This document shows, in pieces, positions 47,634 through 58,180 of a stretch of DNA of 64,000 bases. The position numbers and the translations under genes were made by a program. This stretch comes from Metabacillus schmidteae (GTDB lineage: Bacteria; Bacillota; Bacilli; Bacillales; Bacillaceae): contig NZ_CAESCH010000001.1 of NCBI RefSeq assembly GCF_903166545.1, positions 3,972,001-4,036,000 on the forward strand, read 5' to 3'. Below the pieces are notes generated by a model that ran no database searches, was not told where the DNA came from, and saw only the letters and a program-made list of their open reading frames with translations. Position 1 is the stretch's first letter. Every line of letters begins with the position of its first letter.

Positions 47634-48287
47634 TTATTCTTCATGCTTTAAATCAATATAAAATACTCCATTTCCAAACGTACAAAGAGATATTTGTTTT
47701 GTTTCGCTATAACCTAATTTTCTAAGCTGCTGTCTTAACCAAAGATTGTTTTTATTAATAACATCTAAATTATTTTCTTGAATAACTCCATCAACAATGA
47801 GCGGCAATTGTAATTCCGTCTGTTTATTATTCTCTTTTTGTTTTTCAATAACAGATAGCTTTCCAGATGGTTCAAGAATGGCAAATTCGACATCCGCCAC
47901 ATTACCAATATTCTTATCCCGAAGCTGAGTCATTAAATCATCGAAATTATATCGTTGTGTCTCCATTGCATGCTCATCAACTTTTCCCCTGTTAATGATA
48001 ATCGTAGGCTTACCATCTAATAAATGTCTAATTTTTTGATTTTTTAGAGATATATAGGCCAAGGAGATTTGAATGATCATCAAAATAAGCATTGGAATGA
48101 CAGTATGTATAAGTGGATCCTTAGGATCTTCAATGGCCGTTACGGCCATTTCAGCAATCATAATAAAAACAACTAAATCTAAGATACTCAATTCTCCTAT
48201 TTCTCTTTTCCCCATTACTCTAAATATAAACACGATGAGAAAATAAAGGAATAACGTTCGAATCAAGATCGTTAAATAATACTCCAC
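47634..48287 (-). CDS. yrbG: DUF421 (YetF-like) membrane protein YrbG
   Basis: 217 residues. Three N-terminal membrane segments (about 5-25, 34-51 and 58-80) precede a cytoplasmic DUF421 domain with [23 protein letters not shown] and [31 protein letters not shown]. YetF-type proteins of this family occur in spores and membranes; the biochemical role is unknown. It faces spoVB tail to tail. The 227-base stretch between it and yrzE (48288-48514) shows no gene. Confidence 0.9.
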   Translation of the reverse strand: MEYYLTILIRTLFLYFLIVFIFRVMGKREIGELSILDLVVFIMIAEMAVTAIEDPKDPLIHTVIPMLILMIIQISLAYISLKNQKIRHLLDGKPTIIINRGKVDEHAMETQRYNFDDLMTQLRDKNIGNVADVEFAILEPSGKLSVIEKQKENNKQTELQLPLIVDGVIQENNLDVINKNNLWLRQQLRKLGYSETKQISLCTFGNGVFYIDLKHEE

Positions 48288-48514
48288 CGCATGTTCTCCT
48301 TTCCACCTAATTCCTTAACACTTATTTTGAACGATATGCTTTGTTTTATGTAAGGATTTCACATTCCATCTTAAACACATATTTGAAATCACTTTCTGTA
48401 TGTGCATCTATTTTAATATTTGTAGTCTATTTTTCCCTTCGATGAATATTCTGTAATAAGACGAGCATAAACAGGCTCGAATTTAACTTGTATAGGTTGA
48501 AAGGGGGAAGCTTT

Positions 48515-48898
48515 GTGGAAACAAAAAAATGGGGAAAAGCGATCCTTTATGGTCTTATCACCATTTTTGCTATGGCTCTTGTTACGAGTCTCATATTTTC
48601 TTTACTTCTAAAATTCACAAGTCTCACTGAATCTTCAATTACATGGCTCATTCTCGGGTTATCTATTTTGGCATTGTTCATCGGCGGCTTTGTCGCTGGA
48701 GGAAACGGAAAGGAAAAAGGGTGGCTGATCGGTGGCATCACGGCTCTTCTTTTCTCACTGATCATTCTTTTATTTAAGTTTTTAGGGCATGGTCAAATTT
48801 TTTCCATGGAAGAACTAATGTATCACGGAGGGTTTTTATTAGTTGCTATGTTAGGTGGAATATTTGGAGTGAATACAGCTTCTTCCAGGGCAAAATAA
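48515..48898 (+). CDS. yrzE: TIGR04086-family membrane protein (YrzE)
   Basis: 127 residues with four hydrophobic segments (AILYGLITIFAMALVTSLIFSLLLKF; ITWLILGLSILALFIGGFVAGG; GWLIGGITALLFSLIILLF; GGFLLVAMLGGIFGV). This matches the TIGR04086 family in bacilli, whose function is unknown. The start is a GTG at 48515 after AAAGGGGG; the upstream in-frame ATG at 48488 lacks a site. It converges on yajC with a shared terminator. Confidence 0.85.
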   Translation: METKKWGKAILYGLITIFAMALVTSLIFSLLLKFTSLTESSITWLILGLSILALFIGGFVAGGNGKEKGWLIGGITALLFSLIILLFKFLGHGQIFSMEELMYHGGFLLVAMLGGIFGVNTASSRAK

Positions 48899-48901
48899 AA
48901 A

Positions 48902-48926
48902 ACCAGGGACTTACACCCTGGTTTTA
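48902..48926. terminator. Bidirectional terminator between yrzE and yajC
   Basis: ACCAGGG and CCCTGGT form a 7-bp stem, with TTTTATTA on the right and A-rich sequence on the left. Confidence 0.88.
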
Positions 48927-48937
48927 TTATGTACTTA

Positions 48938-49198
48938 TTAATCTCTGACAACTTCGCGTACAGATTTACGATCGAATGTAAGACGAGTTCCATCTCCAAC
49001 CTTTAGAACGATTTTGTTCTCATCAATTGAGTCAAGGATACCATGTAATCCACCGATTGTAACAATCTTGTCACCTTTTGCAAGGCTATTTTGCATTTCA
49101 CGCACCGCTTTTTGTTGTTTTTGTTGCGGACGAATCAGCAAGAAATAAAAGATTGCAAACATTAGTACTAATGGTAAGACTGTTCCTAACATTTCCAT
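48938..49198 (-). CDS. yajC: Preprotein translocase subunit YajC
   Basis: An 86-residue accessory subunit of the Sec translocon. One N-terminal membrane helix (LGTVLPLVLMFAIFYFLLI, about 4-22) is followed by the family motif RPQQKQQKAVREMQNSLAKGDKIVTIGGLHG, then a small beta domain. It lies 25 bases after tgt, the near-universal queA-tgt-yajC order. In many bacteria secDF follows yajC; it is not here. Confidence 0.97.
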   Translation of the reverse strand: MEMLGTVLPLVLMFAIFYFLLIRPQQKQQKAVREMQNSLAKGDKIVTIGGLHGILDSIDENKIVLKVGDGTRLTFDRKSVREVVRD

Positions 49199-49223
49199 TT
49201 ATATCACCCCTTTCATGCAAGTA

Positions 49224-50381
<1,158 letters not shown>

Positions 50382-50450
50382 TTAAATAAGAAAAGTGTAA
50401 GAGCTGTTCAACAGCTCATCCACACCTCTTATATGAAAACCATATTTTAT

Positions 50451-51488
50451 TTAGATAATAAGCATTGCATCTCCAAAACTAAAGAAGCGATACTTCTCTT
50501 TTACTGCTGTTTCATATGCATGTAATACATATTCTCTTGAAGCCAAAGCACTAACTAACATAATCAGGGATGATTTAGGGAGATGAAAATTTGTAATCAT
50601 TCCGTCAATTCCTTTAAATTCATAGCCCGGATAAATAAAAATATTCGTCCAGCCACTTTCAGCAACAAATTGACCATTATGTTTAGCTGCAATCGTTTCA
50701 AGGGTTCTTGTAGAAGTTGTTCCGACTGTAATTATCCTTCCACCATTCGATCTCACGTTATTTAACAGTGCAGCCGTTCCATCTGTTACTTGATAAAATT
50801 CTGCATGCATTTCATGCTCTTCTACTGTATCAGCACTTACGGGACGGAAGGTTCCTAACCCAACATGTAAAGTAATGAAGGCGATATGAACTCCTTTTTC
50901 CTTTAACTGGTCAAGAATTTCCTCAGTAAAGTGTAATCCAGCTGTCGGAGCTGCCGCAGAACCAATTTCACGGGAAAAAACAGTTTGATAGCGTTCACGA
51001 TCATCTAATTGTTCTTTTATATACGGTGGTAAGGGCATTTCTCCTAATTTCTCAAGTACTTCATAAAAAATTCCGTCATAATCAAACTTCAGCAATCTGC
51101 CGCCATGATCACTCGTTCCAACACAAGTTGCTTTTAAACTGCCGGAACCAAATGTAATTACTGTTCCTGCTTTCACTCTTTTAGCAGGTTTGACAAGTGT
51201 TTCCCACACATCATCTTCCTGTTGCTTTAACAGTAAAATTTCGATACCGGCACCAGTATCTTCTTTCATACCAAATAATCGTGCAGGCATTACCCTAGTA
51301 TTGTTTAATACTAAGCAATCACCAGCTTGTAAGTAATTAATTATAGACTTAAACGATTCGTGTTTAAGTTCACCATTATCTTTTTGAAGAACCATTAACC
51401 TTGACGCATCACGTTCTTTTAACGGAACTTGTGCAATTAATTCTTCAGGAAGATAAAAATCAAATAATTCTACTTTCAAAACATTCAC
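50451..51488 (-). CDS. queA: S-adenosylmethionine:tRNA ribosyltransferase-isomerase
   Basis: Makes epoxyqueuosine from preQ1-tRNA using the ribosyl group of SAM. 345 residues. [29 protein letters not shown] at the N-terminus, ANNT-type [44 protein letters not shown] and [22 protein letters not shown]. The first gene of queA-tgt-yajC. Upstream (51489-51761) lies a 131-bp repeat and no gene. Confidence 0.97.
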   Translation of the reverse strand: MNVLKVELFDFYLPEELIAQVPLKERDASRLMVLQKDNGELKHESFKSIINYLQAGDCLVLNNTRVMPARLFGMKEDTGAGIEILLLKQQEDDVWETLVKPAKRVKAGTVITFGSGSLKATCVGTSDHGGRLLKFDYDGIFYEVLEKLGEMPLPPYIKEQLDDRERYQTVFSREIGSAAAPTAGLHFTEEILDQLKEKGVHIAFITLHVGLGTFRPVSADTVEEHEMHAEFYQVTDGTAALLNNVRSNGGRIITVGTTSTRTLETIAAKHNGQFVAESGWTNIFIYPGYEFKGIDGMITNFHLPKSSLIMLVSALASREYVLHAYETAVKEKYRFFSFGDAMLII

Positions 51489-51575
51489 CTAATTTCTATC
51501 TTACTTATTTATCAGTGCTATTCTTTATATTGGTTGTTTTCACAATCTTTGTAGTTCTTAGATTAGTATTCGGTT

Positions 51576-51706
51576 GGTTGATTTCCGCTACAGGATGCTC
51601 GCTTTCCGTGGGGCGTGCGGTGAGCCTCCTCGTCGCTTTGCGACTGCGGGGTCTCACCTGTCCCGCTGCTCCCACAGGAGTCTCGCACCTTTCGCTCCAA
51701 TCAACC
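51576..51706. repeat. MITE-like GC-rich palindromic repeat
   Basis: 131 bp bounded by GGTTGATT (51576-51583) and AATCAACC (51699-51706). Inside, GGTGAG/CTCACC and GTCGC/GCGAC arms are nested, with the blocks GCTTTCCG, TGAGCCTCCTCG, GGGGTCTCA and AGGAGTC shared with the copy at 21089-21206. GC content is clearly above its surroundings. It lies between queA and yrzS. Such elements are common in Bacillaceae genomes; they have no coding capacity. Confidence 0.85.
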
Positions 51707-51761
51707 TAAATAGTTTTGCTCAAAGGAACTGTTAAAAAACAAGATTCTAAAATAGAGCTAT

Positions 51762-51962
51762 TTATTTAAATCGACCTAAAATCGAGAATACAAACGATAG
51801 AATAATACTGATAACTATACACGTTACAATTGGGAAAAAGACCGTTGTATTTCCTTTTTTAAATACAATATCACCTGGTAGTTTTCCAATAAACTGCATA
51901 AAAAAACCAACTATTAGAAGGATTCCGCCAATGATCATTAATATTTTTGGAAAATCAATCAT
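51762..51962 (-). CDS. yrzS: DUF2905 membrane protein YrzS
   Basis: 66 residues with two hydrophobic segments (about 5-24, [20 protein letters not shown], and 43-62) separated by [19 protein letters not shown], the DUF2905 signature. The function is unknown. The frame extends to 51998, but GGAGG is placed for the ATG at 51962. Its first codons overlap the 3' end of ruvB by 8 bases, so it is probably translated in coupling with ruvAB. Confidence 0.9.
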   Translation of the reverse strand: MIDFPKILMIIGGILLIVGFFMQFIGKLPGDIVFKKGNTTVFFPIVTCIVISIILSFVFSILGRFK

Positions 51963-52959
51963 GATAAGGAGCCTCCATTTGAAAATGTTTATAAACAAGA
52001 TCTGTTACAATTCTTCCCCTTGGGGTTCTTTGCAGGAAACCAATTTGTAATAAATACGGCTCATAAACGTCCTCAATTGTATGTGATTCTTCTCCTATTG
52101 TTGCCGAAATTGTATCGATTCCAACCGGTCCGCCACGAAATTTCTCAATAATCCCCAGAAGAAGTTTGTGATCAATATGATCAAGGCCAAGTTTATCAAC
52201 TTGAAGTCTTTCAAGTGCATCAACCGCTAATTGAGTTGATATGGTATCTTCTCCCATAACTTGAGCAAAATCTCTGACTCTTTTTAGAAGCCTGTTGGCG
52301 ATTCGTGGCGTTCCCCTGGATCTTCTGGCCATTTCAATTGCTGCTTCATGTTCCAATCCAATGCCAAAAAGATCAGCTGTTCTTTCAATAATATAAGAAA
52401 GCTGTTGTTCATCATAATATTCTAGTCTACTTAAGACACCAAATCGATCACGAAGTGGAGCTGTTAGAAGTCCCACTCTCGTCGTAGCACCAATTAAGGT
52501 AAACGGCGGGAGATCTAAACGGACAGATCTTGCAGTGGAACCTTTACCAATAACGATATCCAAGCAAAAATCTTCCATCGCAGGATATAACACTTCTTCA
52601 ATCGATCGATGCAAACGATGAATTTCATCAATAAATAAAACATCCCCCGGTTCAAGTGCAGTTAATACAGCTGCAAGATCACCCGGTCTTTCAATTGCCG
52701 GTCCAGAGGTTGTTCTTATATTAACTCCCATTTCATTTGCAATAATCGTTGCTAAAGTTGTTTTCCCTAAGCCAGGTGGTCCATACAAAAGGACATGATC
52801 AAGTGTTTCGTTTCGCATCTTAGCAGCTTCGATAAACACTCTTAAATTTTCCTTCACTTTATCTTGGCCTATATACTGTGACAATGACTGTGGTCTTAAA
52901 CTTTGTTCTATAAATGATTCTTGTAGATCCGCTTCACTTGATACAAGGCGTTCATCCAT
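51955..52959 (-). CDS. ruvB: Holliday junction branch-migration helicase RuvB
   Basis: 334-residue AAA+ motor. [20 protein letters not shown], Walker [21 protein letters not shown] (about 58-77), Walker [11 protein letters not shown] (about 109-118), sensor [21 protein letters not shown], sensor [21 protein letters not shown] and a C-terminal winged helix ([20 protein letters not shown]). It lies 9 bases after ruvA. The likely LexA box in front of ruvA suggests SOS control of the pair. Confidence 0.98.
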   Translation of the reverse strand: MDERLVSSEADLQESFIEQSLRPQSLSQYIGQDKVKENLRVFIEAAKMRNETLDHVLLYGPPGLGKTTLATIIANEMGVNIRTTSGPAIERPGDLAAVLTALEPGDVLFIDEIHRLHRSIEEVLYPAMEDFCLDIVIGKGSTARSVRLDLPPFTLIGATTRVGLLTAPLRDRFGVLSRLEYYDEQQLSYIIERTADLFGIGLEHEAAIEMARRSRGTPRIANRLLKRVRDFAQVMGEDTISTQLAVDALERLQVDKLGLDHIDHKLLLGIIEKFRGGPVGIDTISATIGEESHTIEDVYEPYLLQIGFLQRTPRGRIVTDLVYKHFQMEAPYHD

Positions 52960-52968
52960 GTTATCACC

Positions 52969-53577
52969 TTACTTTAATAGCTTTTGCAATGCTTTTTTTA
53001 CATATTGATCTGTTGTTAACGATTCTTCTTGTAAGGATGGGACAACTTTTTTAATCTCACGTTCAGCATATCCTAACACTTTTAACGCTTCAATTGCTTC
53101 ACTTAATGCATGATTTGCTGACTCTTTATCTTCTAATTCTTCATGATTAAAGAGATCTGGGGAATATAAGGCAGCTATATCGCCAAGCTTTCCTTTTAAA
53201 TCCAGAATGATTTGACGAGCTGTTTTTTTCCCTACTCCTGGAAACTTTACTAAAAACGTATCATTTTCATTTTCTATTGCCTCGATAACTTGTGACGGAT
53301 TTCCAGAAGCTAAAATGGCTAAAGCCCCCTTAGGTCCGATCCCTGTTACATTTAATAGTTTCATGAACAAAGCTTTTTCCTCGCGCGTAGAAAACCCGTA
53401 TAACGCGATTAAATCTTCTCTGACATGTTGATATGTATAGACAATATTTTCTTCTTTTCGATTTTTTGAATAACTAAAAGGGTTAGGAGTATGAATTTGA
53501 TAGCCAATTCCGTGATGATCGATCACGATATACTCAGGGGTTATATGATCCACAAATCCTTTAATAAATTCAATCAT
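52969..53577 (-). CDS. ruvA: Holliday junction branch-migration protein RuvA
   Basis: 202 residues. [31 protein letters not shown] (OB-fold) is followed by the two helix-hairpin-helix motifs [16 protein letters not shown] and [19 protein letters not shown], then an acidic linker and domain III ([23 protein letters not shown]), which contacts RuvB. A frame to 53655 exists. AGGTGAG is spaced for the ATG at 53577, giving the family length. The upstream 190 bases hold a LexA-like box, a palindrome and the bofC terminator. Confidence 0.97.
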   Translation of the reverse strand: MIEFIKGFVDHITPEYIVIDHHGIGYQIHTPNPFSYSKNRKEENIVYTYQHVREDLIALYGFSTREEKALFMKLLNVTGIGPKGALAILASGNPSQVIEAIENENDTFLVKFPGVGKKTARQIILDLKGKLGDIAALYSPDLFNHEELEDKESANHALSEAIEALKVLGYAEREIKKVVPSLQEESLTTDQYVKKALQKLLK

Positions 53578-53648
53578 TGCTCTCACCTCTTGTGACTGTA
53601 CCTCATTGTAACAAATAATTTCTTTCATCAGAAGAATTTTATATTTAG

Positions 53649-53662
53649 CGTACAATTGTTCT
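53649..53662 (-). promoter_or_regulatory. Probable LexA (DinR) box upstream of ruvA
   Basis: CGTACAATTGTTCT compares with CGAACNNNNGTTCG, with two differences in the half-sites. It lies about 75 bases upstream of the ruvA start. ruvAB is a LexA regulon member in B. subtilis, which supports the call. Confidence 0.65.
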
Positions 53663-53697
53663 CATCATTATATAATACCATTAATATGGTTTACTTT

Positions 53698-53717
53698 GAA
53701 TTGCAAATTTGCAATTC
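53698..53717. repeat. Perfect 20-bp AT-rich palindrome
   Basis: GAATTGCAAA and its exact complement TTTGCAATTC abut without a loop, between the ruvA promoter region and the bofC terminator. It could be an operator half or cruciform; no known regulator consensus was recognised. Confidence 0.7.
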
Positions 53718-53722
53718 TCATT

Positions 53723-53760
53723 AAAAAAAGCTAACCCGAATTTATTTCTCGAATTAGCTT
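53723..53760 (-). terminator. Terminator of bofC
   Basis: AAGCTAATTCG and CGGGTTAGCTT pair with small mismatches. On the minus strand seven T follow, 7 bases past the bofC stop. Confidence 0.9.
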
Positions 53761-53766
53761 ATAAGA

Positions 53767-54288
53767 TCATTTCTTTTCAACCTTAGAATATGTCTCATAT
53801 ATTTTTAGAACTTCTAAATACTGATCTTTAGATTCGATTCTTATTCCTTCTATTAATTCATCATGTTTATGGCTTTCTAATTTTTTCACATCAATTTGAA
53901 AAAAAGACTGAATTACATCATTTGAACCTGGTCTACCGTTAAAAATTGAAAAAGTCCCATCCCCTGTAATGCCGAAATATCCATTTGTCTTTAATAAAGG
54001 TGATATATCATCAACTTCTCTTTGAAGTATTACACTGTCGTTTTTTTGTTCAAGAAGTTGCCATTCCGAATACATTTCCACAATTTCTTCTATAGAAGCT
54101 ACTTTCTCTTGGATAATTTCCTCACTTACTTCACCATCTAAATATTTTCTTTGCAATACCACTTTTACAGATAAAGGCTGCTTTATACTATTTTCTTGTG
54201 CCATGATAGGCGTTGTATTAATGCTCATAAGACTAATAAAGAGAAAAACAAAACTACATACGGTAAGGATGCGACTGTGATAAGTCAT
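53767..54288 (-). CDS. bofC: Intercompartmental signalling factor BofC
   Basis: About 173 residues, exported. Signal peptide MTYHSRILTVCSFVFLFISLMSINTTPIMAQ, then the BofC domains with VQLxRxYLDGEVSEE-like KVVLQRKYLDGEVSEE, DDISPLLKTNGYFGITGDGTFSIFNGRPG and SFFQIDVKKLESH. In B. subtilis BofC is made in the forespore and restrains the SpoIVB protease that triggers pro-SigK processing, so it acts on the product of sigK at 4239. A GTG two codons upstream (54294) is an equally possible start. Confidence 0.93.
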   Translation of the reverse strand: MTYHSRILTVCSFVFLFISLMSINTTPIMAQENSIKQPLSVKVVLQRKYLDGEVSEEIIQEKVASIEEIVEMYSEWQLLEQKNDSVILQREVDDISPLLKTNGYFGITGDGTFSIFNGRPGSNDVIQSFFQIDVKKLESHKHDELIEGIRIESKDQYLEVLKIYETYSKVEKK

Positions 54289-54380
54289 TCTCACCTATCT
54301 CACCTCGCTCATATAAATTCACACTTCATCTTTTATTATTGTAGCCATTAATAGTATTTTTAACCAAAAACTCTTACAAA

Positions 54381-54410
54381 AAAAACAAGGGGCATTTGCT
54401 CCTTGTTTTT
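54381..54410 (-). terminator. Terminator of coxA
   Basis: AACAAGGGGCA and TGCTCCTTGTT arms with T runs on both sides, 6 bases past the coxA stop. Confidence 0.9.
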
Positions 54411-54415
54411 AAATA

Positions 54416-55141
54416 TTATCGGTTATTCGCATTAAAAGGACGTTGCACTGCATCTCCAAGATTGTTCAGTAATTCGTTTATATCGGTGTCAATGACATCC
54501 TTATCAACACCATTTTGAATATCATTATCGATGTTTCGAATACGCCTAAATGTCCCTTCATCTGTTACAACTTGTATATCTCTTCCATCGGCCATTTTAC
54601 GGGCTTGGTTGGTGATTTTTTCCTTCATATCACGATCATTACGATCATTGGAGTCAACGGCAACCAGCACGTTATCATCTGTCACTAGAACTCGTGCATT
54701 ATCAACATTGTCCATTTTCTCTATATTATTTTTTATTTTTTGTGCAATCTCACCGTCTCCGCGGTTATAATAACCTACTTCATTCAAATGTCTATGATAA
54801 TTCGCATCTCCATTGCTGTAGCGATTATCCCGAACAAGTCCTGTATCATTGTTTCCTAATGGAACTGTAGGATTGCTCATATTTCGATTGTTGTTTCTAT
54901 TATCCACTTGGCGAAAATAATGATTTCTATTATCACCATCATTCATCCCATCCATCATTTCTGTAACAGGACCTTCATTATCTGCACCATTAGTATCTTC
55001 GTTTGTATAATATCCTATCGGTTGAGCTTGATTTGTGTTTCGGGTATTTTCTACAGCACCTTGGTCCCCATTACAAGCTGTTAAACCTGTTGTTAAAAGT
55101 GCTAATGCAGTAAAAGCTATGGCTTTTTTACCTTTTGTCAA
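54416..55141 (-). CDS. coxA: YhcN/YlaJ-family sporulation lipoprotein CoxA
   Basis: 241 residues. Lipoprotein signal KKAIAFTALALLTTGLTAC with the lipobox LTAC (Cys23), an Asn-rich low-complexity middle (about 30-125), then the YhcN/YlaJ domain (IAQKIKNNIEKMDNVDNARVLVTDDNVLVAVD...). CoxA (YrbB) is a spore-cortex protein in B. subtilis, located between bofC and safA as here. The gene leader contains a small inverted repeat TGAGCAT/ATGCTCA (55180-55198). No sporulation promoter was assigned with confidence. Confidence 0.88.
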   Translation of the reverse strand: MTKGKKAIAFTALALLTTGLTACNGDQGAVENTRNTNQAQPIGYYTNEDTNGADNEGPVTEMMDGMNDGDNRNHYFRQVDNRNNNRNMSNPTVPLGNNDTGLVRDNRYSNGDANYHRHLNEVGYYNRGDGEIAQKIKNNIEKMDNVDNARVLVTDDNVLVAVDSNDRNDRDMKEKITNQARKMADGRDIQVVTDEGTFRRIRNIDNDIQNGVDKDVIDTDINELLNNLGDAVQRPFNANNR

Positions 55142-55266
55142 AACAACAACCTCCCTGGAATAAAGATACTATGAACTGTGAGCATAAGAGATGCTCAATA
55201 TTATCATGTACCTAAACAAGGAGGATGACTCTGTTAGTTATCGACAATACTTTTAAATAATGGGGA

Positions 55267-55390
55267 AAGAACAAAAGCGCAAGCGCCTTGAACAGCCTAG
55301 GGCAAATAAGACGCAAATGAATAAAGACGTTCTTTGTCTTCAATTCATTTGTGGCTTATGACCTGGAAGCGCTTATCCACAGTTCAAGAA
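55267..55390. repeat. Interspersed palindromic repeat, copy 2 (internally deleted)
   Basis: The same family as 27081-27231: AAGAACAAAAGCGCAAGCGCC, the CAAATGAAT/ATTCATTTG core, GTGGCTTATGACCT, and the end GAAGCGCTTATCCACAGTTC. It lacks roughly 27 bases (the GGGGCTAGGCGCTGG block). A perfect DnaA box lies at 55373-55381. It occupies the gap between coxA and the safA terminator. Confidence 0.88.
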
Positions 55391-55412
55391 TTTTTAATTT
55401 CCAAAGCAGTAA

Positions 55413-55443
55413 AAAAGCAGGAGGAAAATTCCCCCTGCTTTTG
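55413..55443 (-). terminator. Terminator of safA
   Basis: AAAAGCAGG...CCTGCTTTT with a short inner stem. On the minus strand six T follow, 8 bases past the safA stop. Confidence 0.92.
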
Positions 55444-55450
55444 TTAATTC

Positions 55451-56746
55451 TTAATCCTCTTCTTCCTCGCGATCATAGTTTGGCATGCCAAACATTTGAC
55501 CACCTGGCCCCTGCATTTGTTGGGCTGGATTAAATCCTTGTTGTTGCCCGTATGGTGCAAAAGGTTGTTGTGCCATCATTGGTTGTTGTGCCATCATTGG
55601 CTGTTGACCATAGAAAGGTTGCTGCATCGGCATTTGATAGCCATATGGTGCTGGTGCCGGACCGCCACATCCACAATCTCCTTGATCATACGCAGGTGCG
55701 ACTCCTTGAGGGTATGCCTGATTCGGCATATTTTGATATTGATCAGGTGCTTCATCATATGCTCCCATTACTTGATTTGGATAGCCTCCAAATCCCGGTC
55801 CCGGCAATACAGGTGAAACAGGTACACCCGCATATGGATTAACCGGGAAACCATGCCCATAATGTGCAGGAGCAACAGCCTGTGGATAAGGCATAGTTGG
55901 TGCTGTATAATGAGGATTATCGTAATCGTAATCATCATCTTCATCAAATTCAGCAGGACTAACTGCTGTTGGGTACGGTTGTGCTTGTGGCATCATTGCC
56001 GGGCTGTACCCATATGGCATTGGATGCATTTGATGCATCGGATGCATTGGATAATAAGGTGGACATAGTCCTGAACCTGGTAAAACCGGTGATACTGGAA
56101 CCATGTACTGTGGTGCAACTTGTTGCGGCTGATACATCGCTGGTTGTGTTTGTGTTGGCATCTGCATATTAGGAATGTTCGGCATGTTTGGAATATTAGG
56201 CATGTTTGCCATATCTTTTGAATCCTCCTCATGTTTTTCTTCTGGTAAGTAATATGGCTCTGCTTTTTCTACTTCTGCCTCTTCTTTTGTCATCTCAGGT
56301 AACACATTTGCCGGCTTTTGTGGTAAAGGTGGATTGGATATATTTGGCATCATTGCCATATTCACCGTATAATAATTATTCACATCCATCCCAGTATATA
56401 CCGGATGCTGAGCATTAGGTACAGGAGGTATATACGGTTTTGAAGGTTTTTCTGATACAGGCTCTTTAGGAACTGTATCTTCAACATCAACAACAGCCTT
56501 TGGTTTTTCCTTTGCAAATGGATGTTCGGCTTTCGGCATTTCCTTCTTAATTGGTGCAGCCTGTTGAATTGGTGCTTCTTTTTTAACTGCAACATTCCCT
56601 GAAGGCACTTTAATCTTCATTCCTGGCATAATTAAATCCGGGTTACTTAATTGTGTATTCATGCTCTTTAGTTCTTCAAAATCAACCCCATATTTTTTTG
56701 CAATTTTCCATAAAGTATCGCCTTTTTGGACAATATGAATTTTCAA
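55451..56746 (-). CDS. safA: Spore coat morphogenetic protein SafA
   Basis: About 431 residues from a TTG at 56746 with AGGAGGG at 8 bases; a frame up to 56833 is not supported. The N-terminal LysM domain (about 2-48, KIHIVQKGDTLWKIAKKYGV...MPGMKIKVP) binds peptidoglycan. A Pro/Met/Gln-rich, low-complexity region follows, with tandem MPNIPNM units (about 179-195) and QQPMMAQQP units near the C-terminus. SafA organises inner-coat assembly at the cortex interface in B. subtilis and interacts with SpoVID. It lies next to nadA, as in B. subtilis. The 312-base stretch to nadA holds only the nadA terminator and AT-rich sequence. Confidence 0.94.
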   Translation of the reverse strand: MKIHIVQKGDTLWKIAKKYGVDFEELKSMNTQLSNPDLIMPGMKIKVPSGNVAVKKEAPIQQAAPIKKEMPKAEHPFAKEKPKAVVDVEDTVPKEPVSEKPSKPYIPPVPNAQHPVYTGMDVNNYYTVNMAMMPNISNPPLPQKPANVLPEMTKEEAEVEKAEPYYLPEEKHEEDSKDMANMPNIPNMPNIPNMQMPTQTQPAMYQPQQVAPQYMVPVSPVLPGSGLCPPYYPMHPMHQMHPMPYGYSPAMMPQAQPYPTAVSPAEFDEDDDYDYDNPHYTAPTMPYPQAVAPAHYGHGFPVNPYAGVPVSPVLPGPGFGGYPNQVMGAYDEAPDQYQNMPNQAYPQGVAPAYDQGDCGCGGPAPAPYGYQMPMQQPFYGQQPMMAQQPMMAQQPFAPYGQQQGFNPAQQMQGPGGQMFGMPNYDREEEED

Positions 56747-57010
56747 CGCTTTCCCTCCTAAGCAAAAAAATAAACATCTACCATCATCATTTGTACATGA
56801 TGTAGGAATGAACATAATGATTTTCTTATTCACTTTCTTAATTCATTATGTTGAACAAGTATAAACAGATGCATAATGCCAACAAACTTCATAACAATTT
56901 ATGAATGTAAAATGGTGAATATGATAAAAAGCTTATAAAAGTGGATAAACCTATAAAAGCAAGCTTATTATCATGCATATGTTAAATAGTCTGAATTTAT
57001 TAACCTAAAC

Positions 57011-57052
57011 AAAAAAAGGAACCAGCCATTTTAAGTAGTGGCTGATTCCTTT
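57011..57052 (-). terminator. Terminator of the nadBCA operon
   Basis: AGGAACCAGCCA and TGGCTGATTCCT pair almost completely. On the minus strand seven T follow. It lies 7 bases past the nadA stop. Confidence 0.93.
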
Positions 57053-57058
57053 TTCCTT

Positions 57059-58168
57059 TTATACATTAACTAACATACGATCTAATGCCAAAACAGCATC
57101 CTTTGTTATATTTTCCGGGACTGTAATTTGATTAATAATTTCACCATTTTCCAGACCTTCTAACGTCCATAATAGGTGAGGCAAATCAATTCGATTCATT
57201 GTTAAACATGGGCACATAAAAGGGTTTAGAGAAACAATCCTTTTATCTTTATGGGTTTGAATTAATCGATTTACAAGGTTCATCTCTGTTCCAATCGCCC
57301 ATTTTGTTCCTTTTTTTGCAGCTTCTATCATGTCAATAATATACTTGGTCGATCCAGCATAATCAGATAATTCCACAACTTCACGGCTGCATTCCGGATG
57401 AACAATAATCTTCATATCCGGTTCTGTTTGGCGGATATGTTCAATATTTTTCACGGTGAAATTTTCATGTACTGAGCAGTGGCCTTTCCAAAGAATAACA
57501 ATAATATCTTCTTCATTTCCATTGTATTCAAGCTCATTAGTAATTGGATTCCATATTGCCATTCGGTTTAATGGGATCCCTAATTCAAAGGCTGTGTTCC
57601 TCCCTAAATGCTGGTCCGGCAGAAATAAAATTCGTTCTTTTTGCTTAAAAGCCCACTCCAACATTTTTTTTGCATTTGAAGAAGTAACCGTTGCCCCACC
57701 ATTTTTACCAACAAATGCTTTAATAGCCGCTGTAGAATTAACATATGTTAAAGGTAAAATCGTATCTCCAAATATGTTCTGAAGTTTTTCCCAGGCACGA
57801 TCCGTTTGCTCGATGTCAGCCATGTCAGCCATAGAGCAGCCGGCTCTCATGTCCGGCAGAATGACTTTTTGATGTTCAGATGTAAGCATGTCTGCCGTTT
57901 CAGCCATAAAGTGAACACCGCAAAAAACAATATATTCTGCTTCTTTATTTAATGCTGCTGCCTGGGCCAGCTGTAATGAATCACCAGTCACATCAGAAAA
58001 TTGGACAACCTCATCCTTTTGGTAGTGATGTCCTGGAATATACAGCTTTGATCCAAATTTTTGTTTGATTTCCCAAACTCTTTGCTCCATTTCTTCAATT
58101 GATAAATTTTTATAGCATTCAGGCATCATTTCTCTTTTTTCATGTTCTAATATATCTAATAATTCCAT
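57059..58168 (-). CDS. nadA: Quinolinate synthase NadA
   Basis: A [4Fe-4S] enzyme condensing iminoaspartate with dihydroxyacetone phosphate to quinolinate. 369 residues. [41 protein letters not shown] with one cluster Cys, [24 protein letters not shown] with the second, and [20 protein letters not shown] with the third Cys region. The last gene of nadB-nadC-nadA. The cluster is probably built with sulfur from the divergent nifS product. The ATG is placed 12 bases after nadC. Confidence 0.97.
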   Translation of the reverse strand: MELLDILEHEKREMMPECYKNLSIEEMEQRVWEIKQKFGSKLYIPGHHYQKDEVVQFSDVTGDSLQLAQAAALNKEAEYIVFCGVHFMAETADMLTSEHQKVILPDMRAGCSMADMADIEQTDRAWEKLQNIFGDTILPLTYVNSTAAIKAFVGKNGGATVTSSNAKKMLEWAFKQKERILFLPDQHLGRNTAFELGIPLNRMAIWNPITNELEYNGNEEDIIVILWKGHCSVHENFTVKNIEHIRQTEPDMKIIVHPECSREVVELSDYAGSTKYIIDMIEAAKKGTKWAIGTEMNLVNRLIQTHKDKRIVSLNPFMCPCLTMNRIDLPHLLWTLEGLENGEIINQITVPENITKDAVLALDRMLVNV

Positions 58169-58180
58169 TCCTTTTCCCCC

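Noticed and set aside
55469-56100. Repetitive DNA in safA considered as a CRISPR or tandem-repeat array
   Set aside because: The repeats are short, in frame and explained by low-complexity protein repeats; no spacer-repeat periodicity is present.
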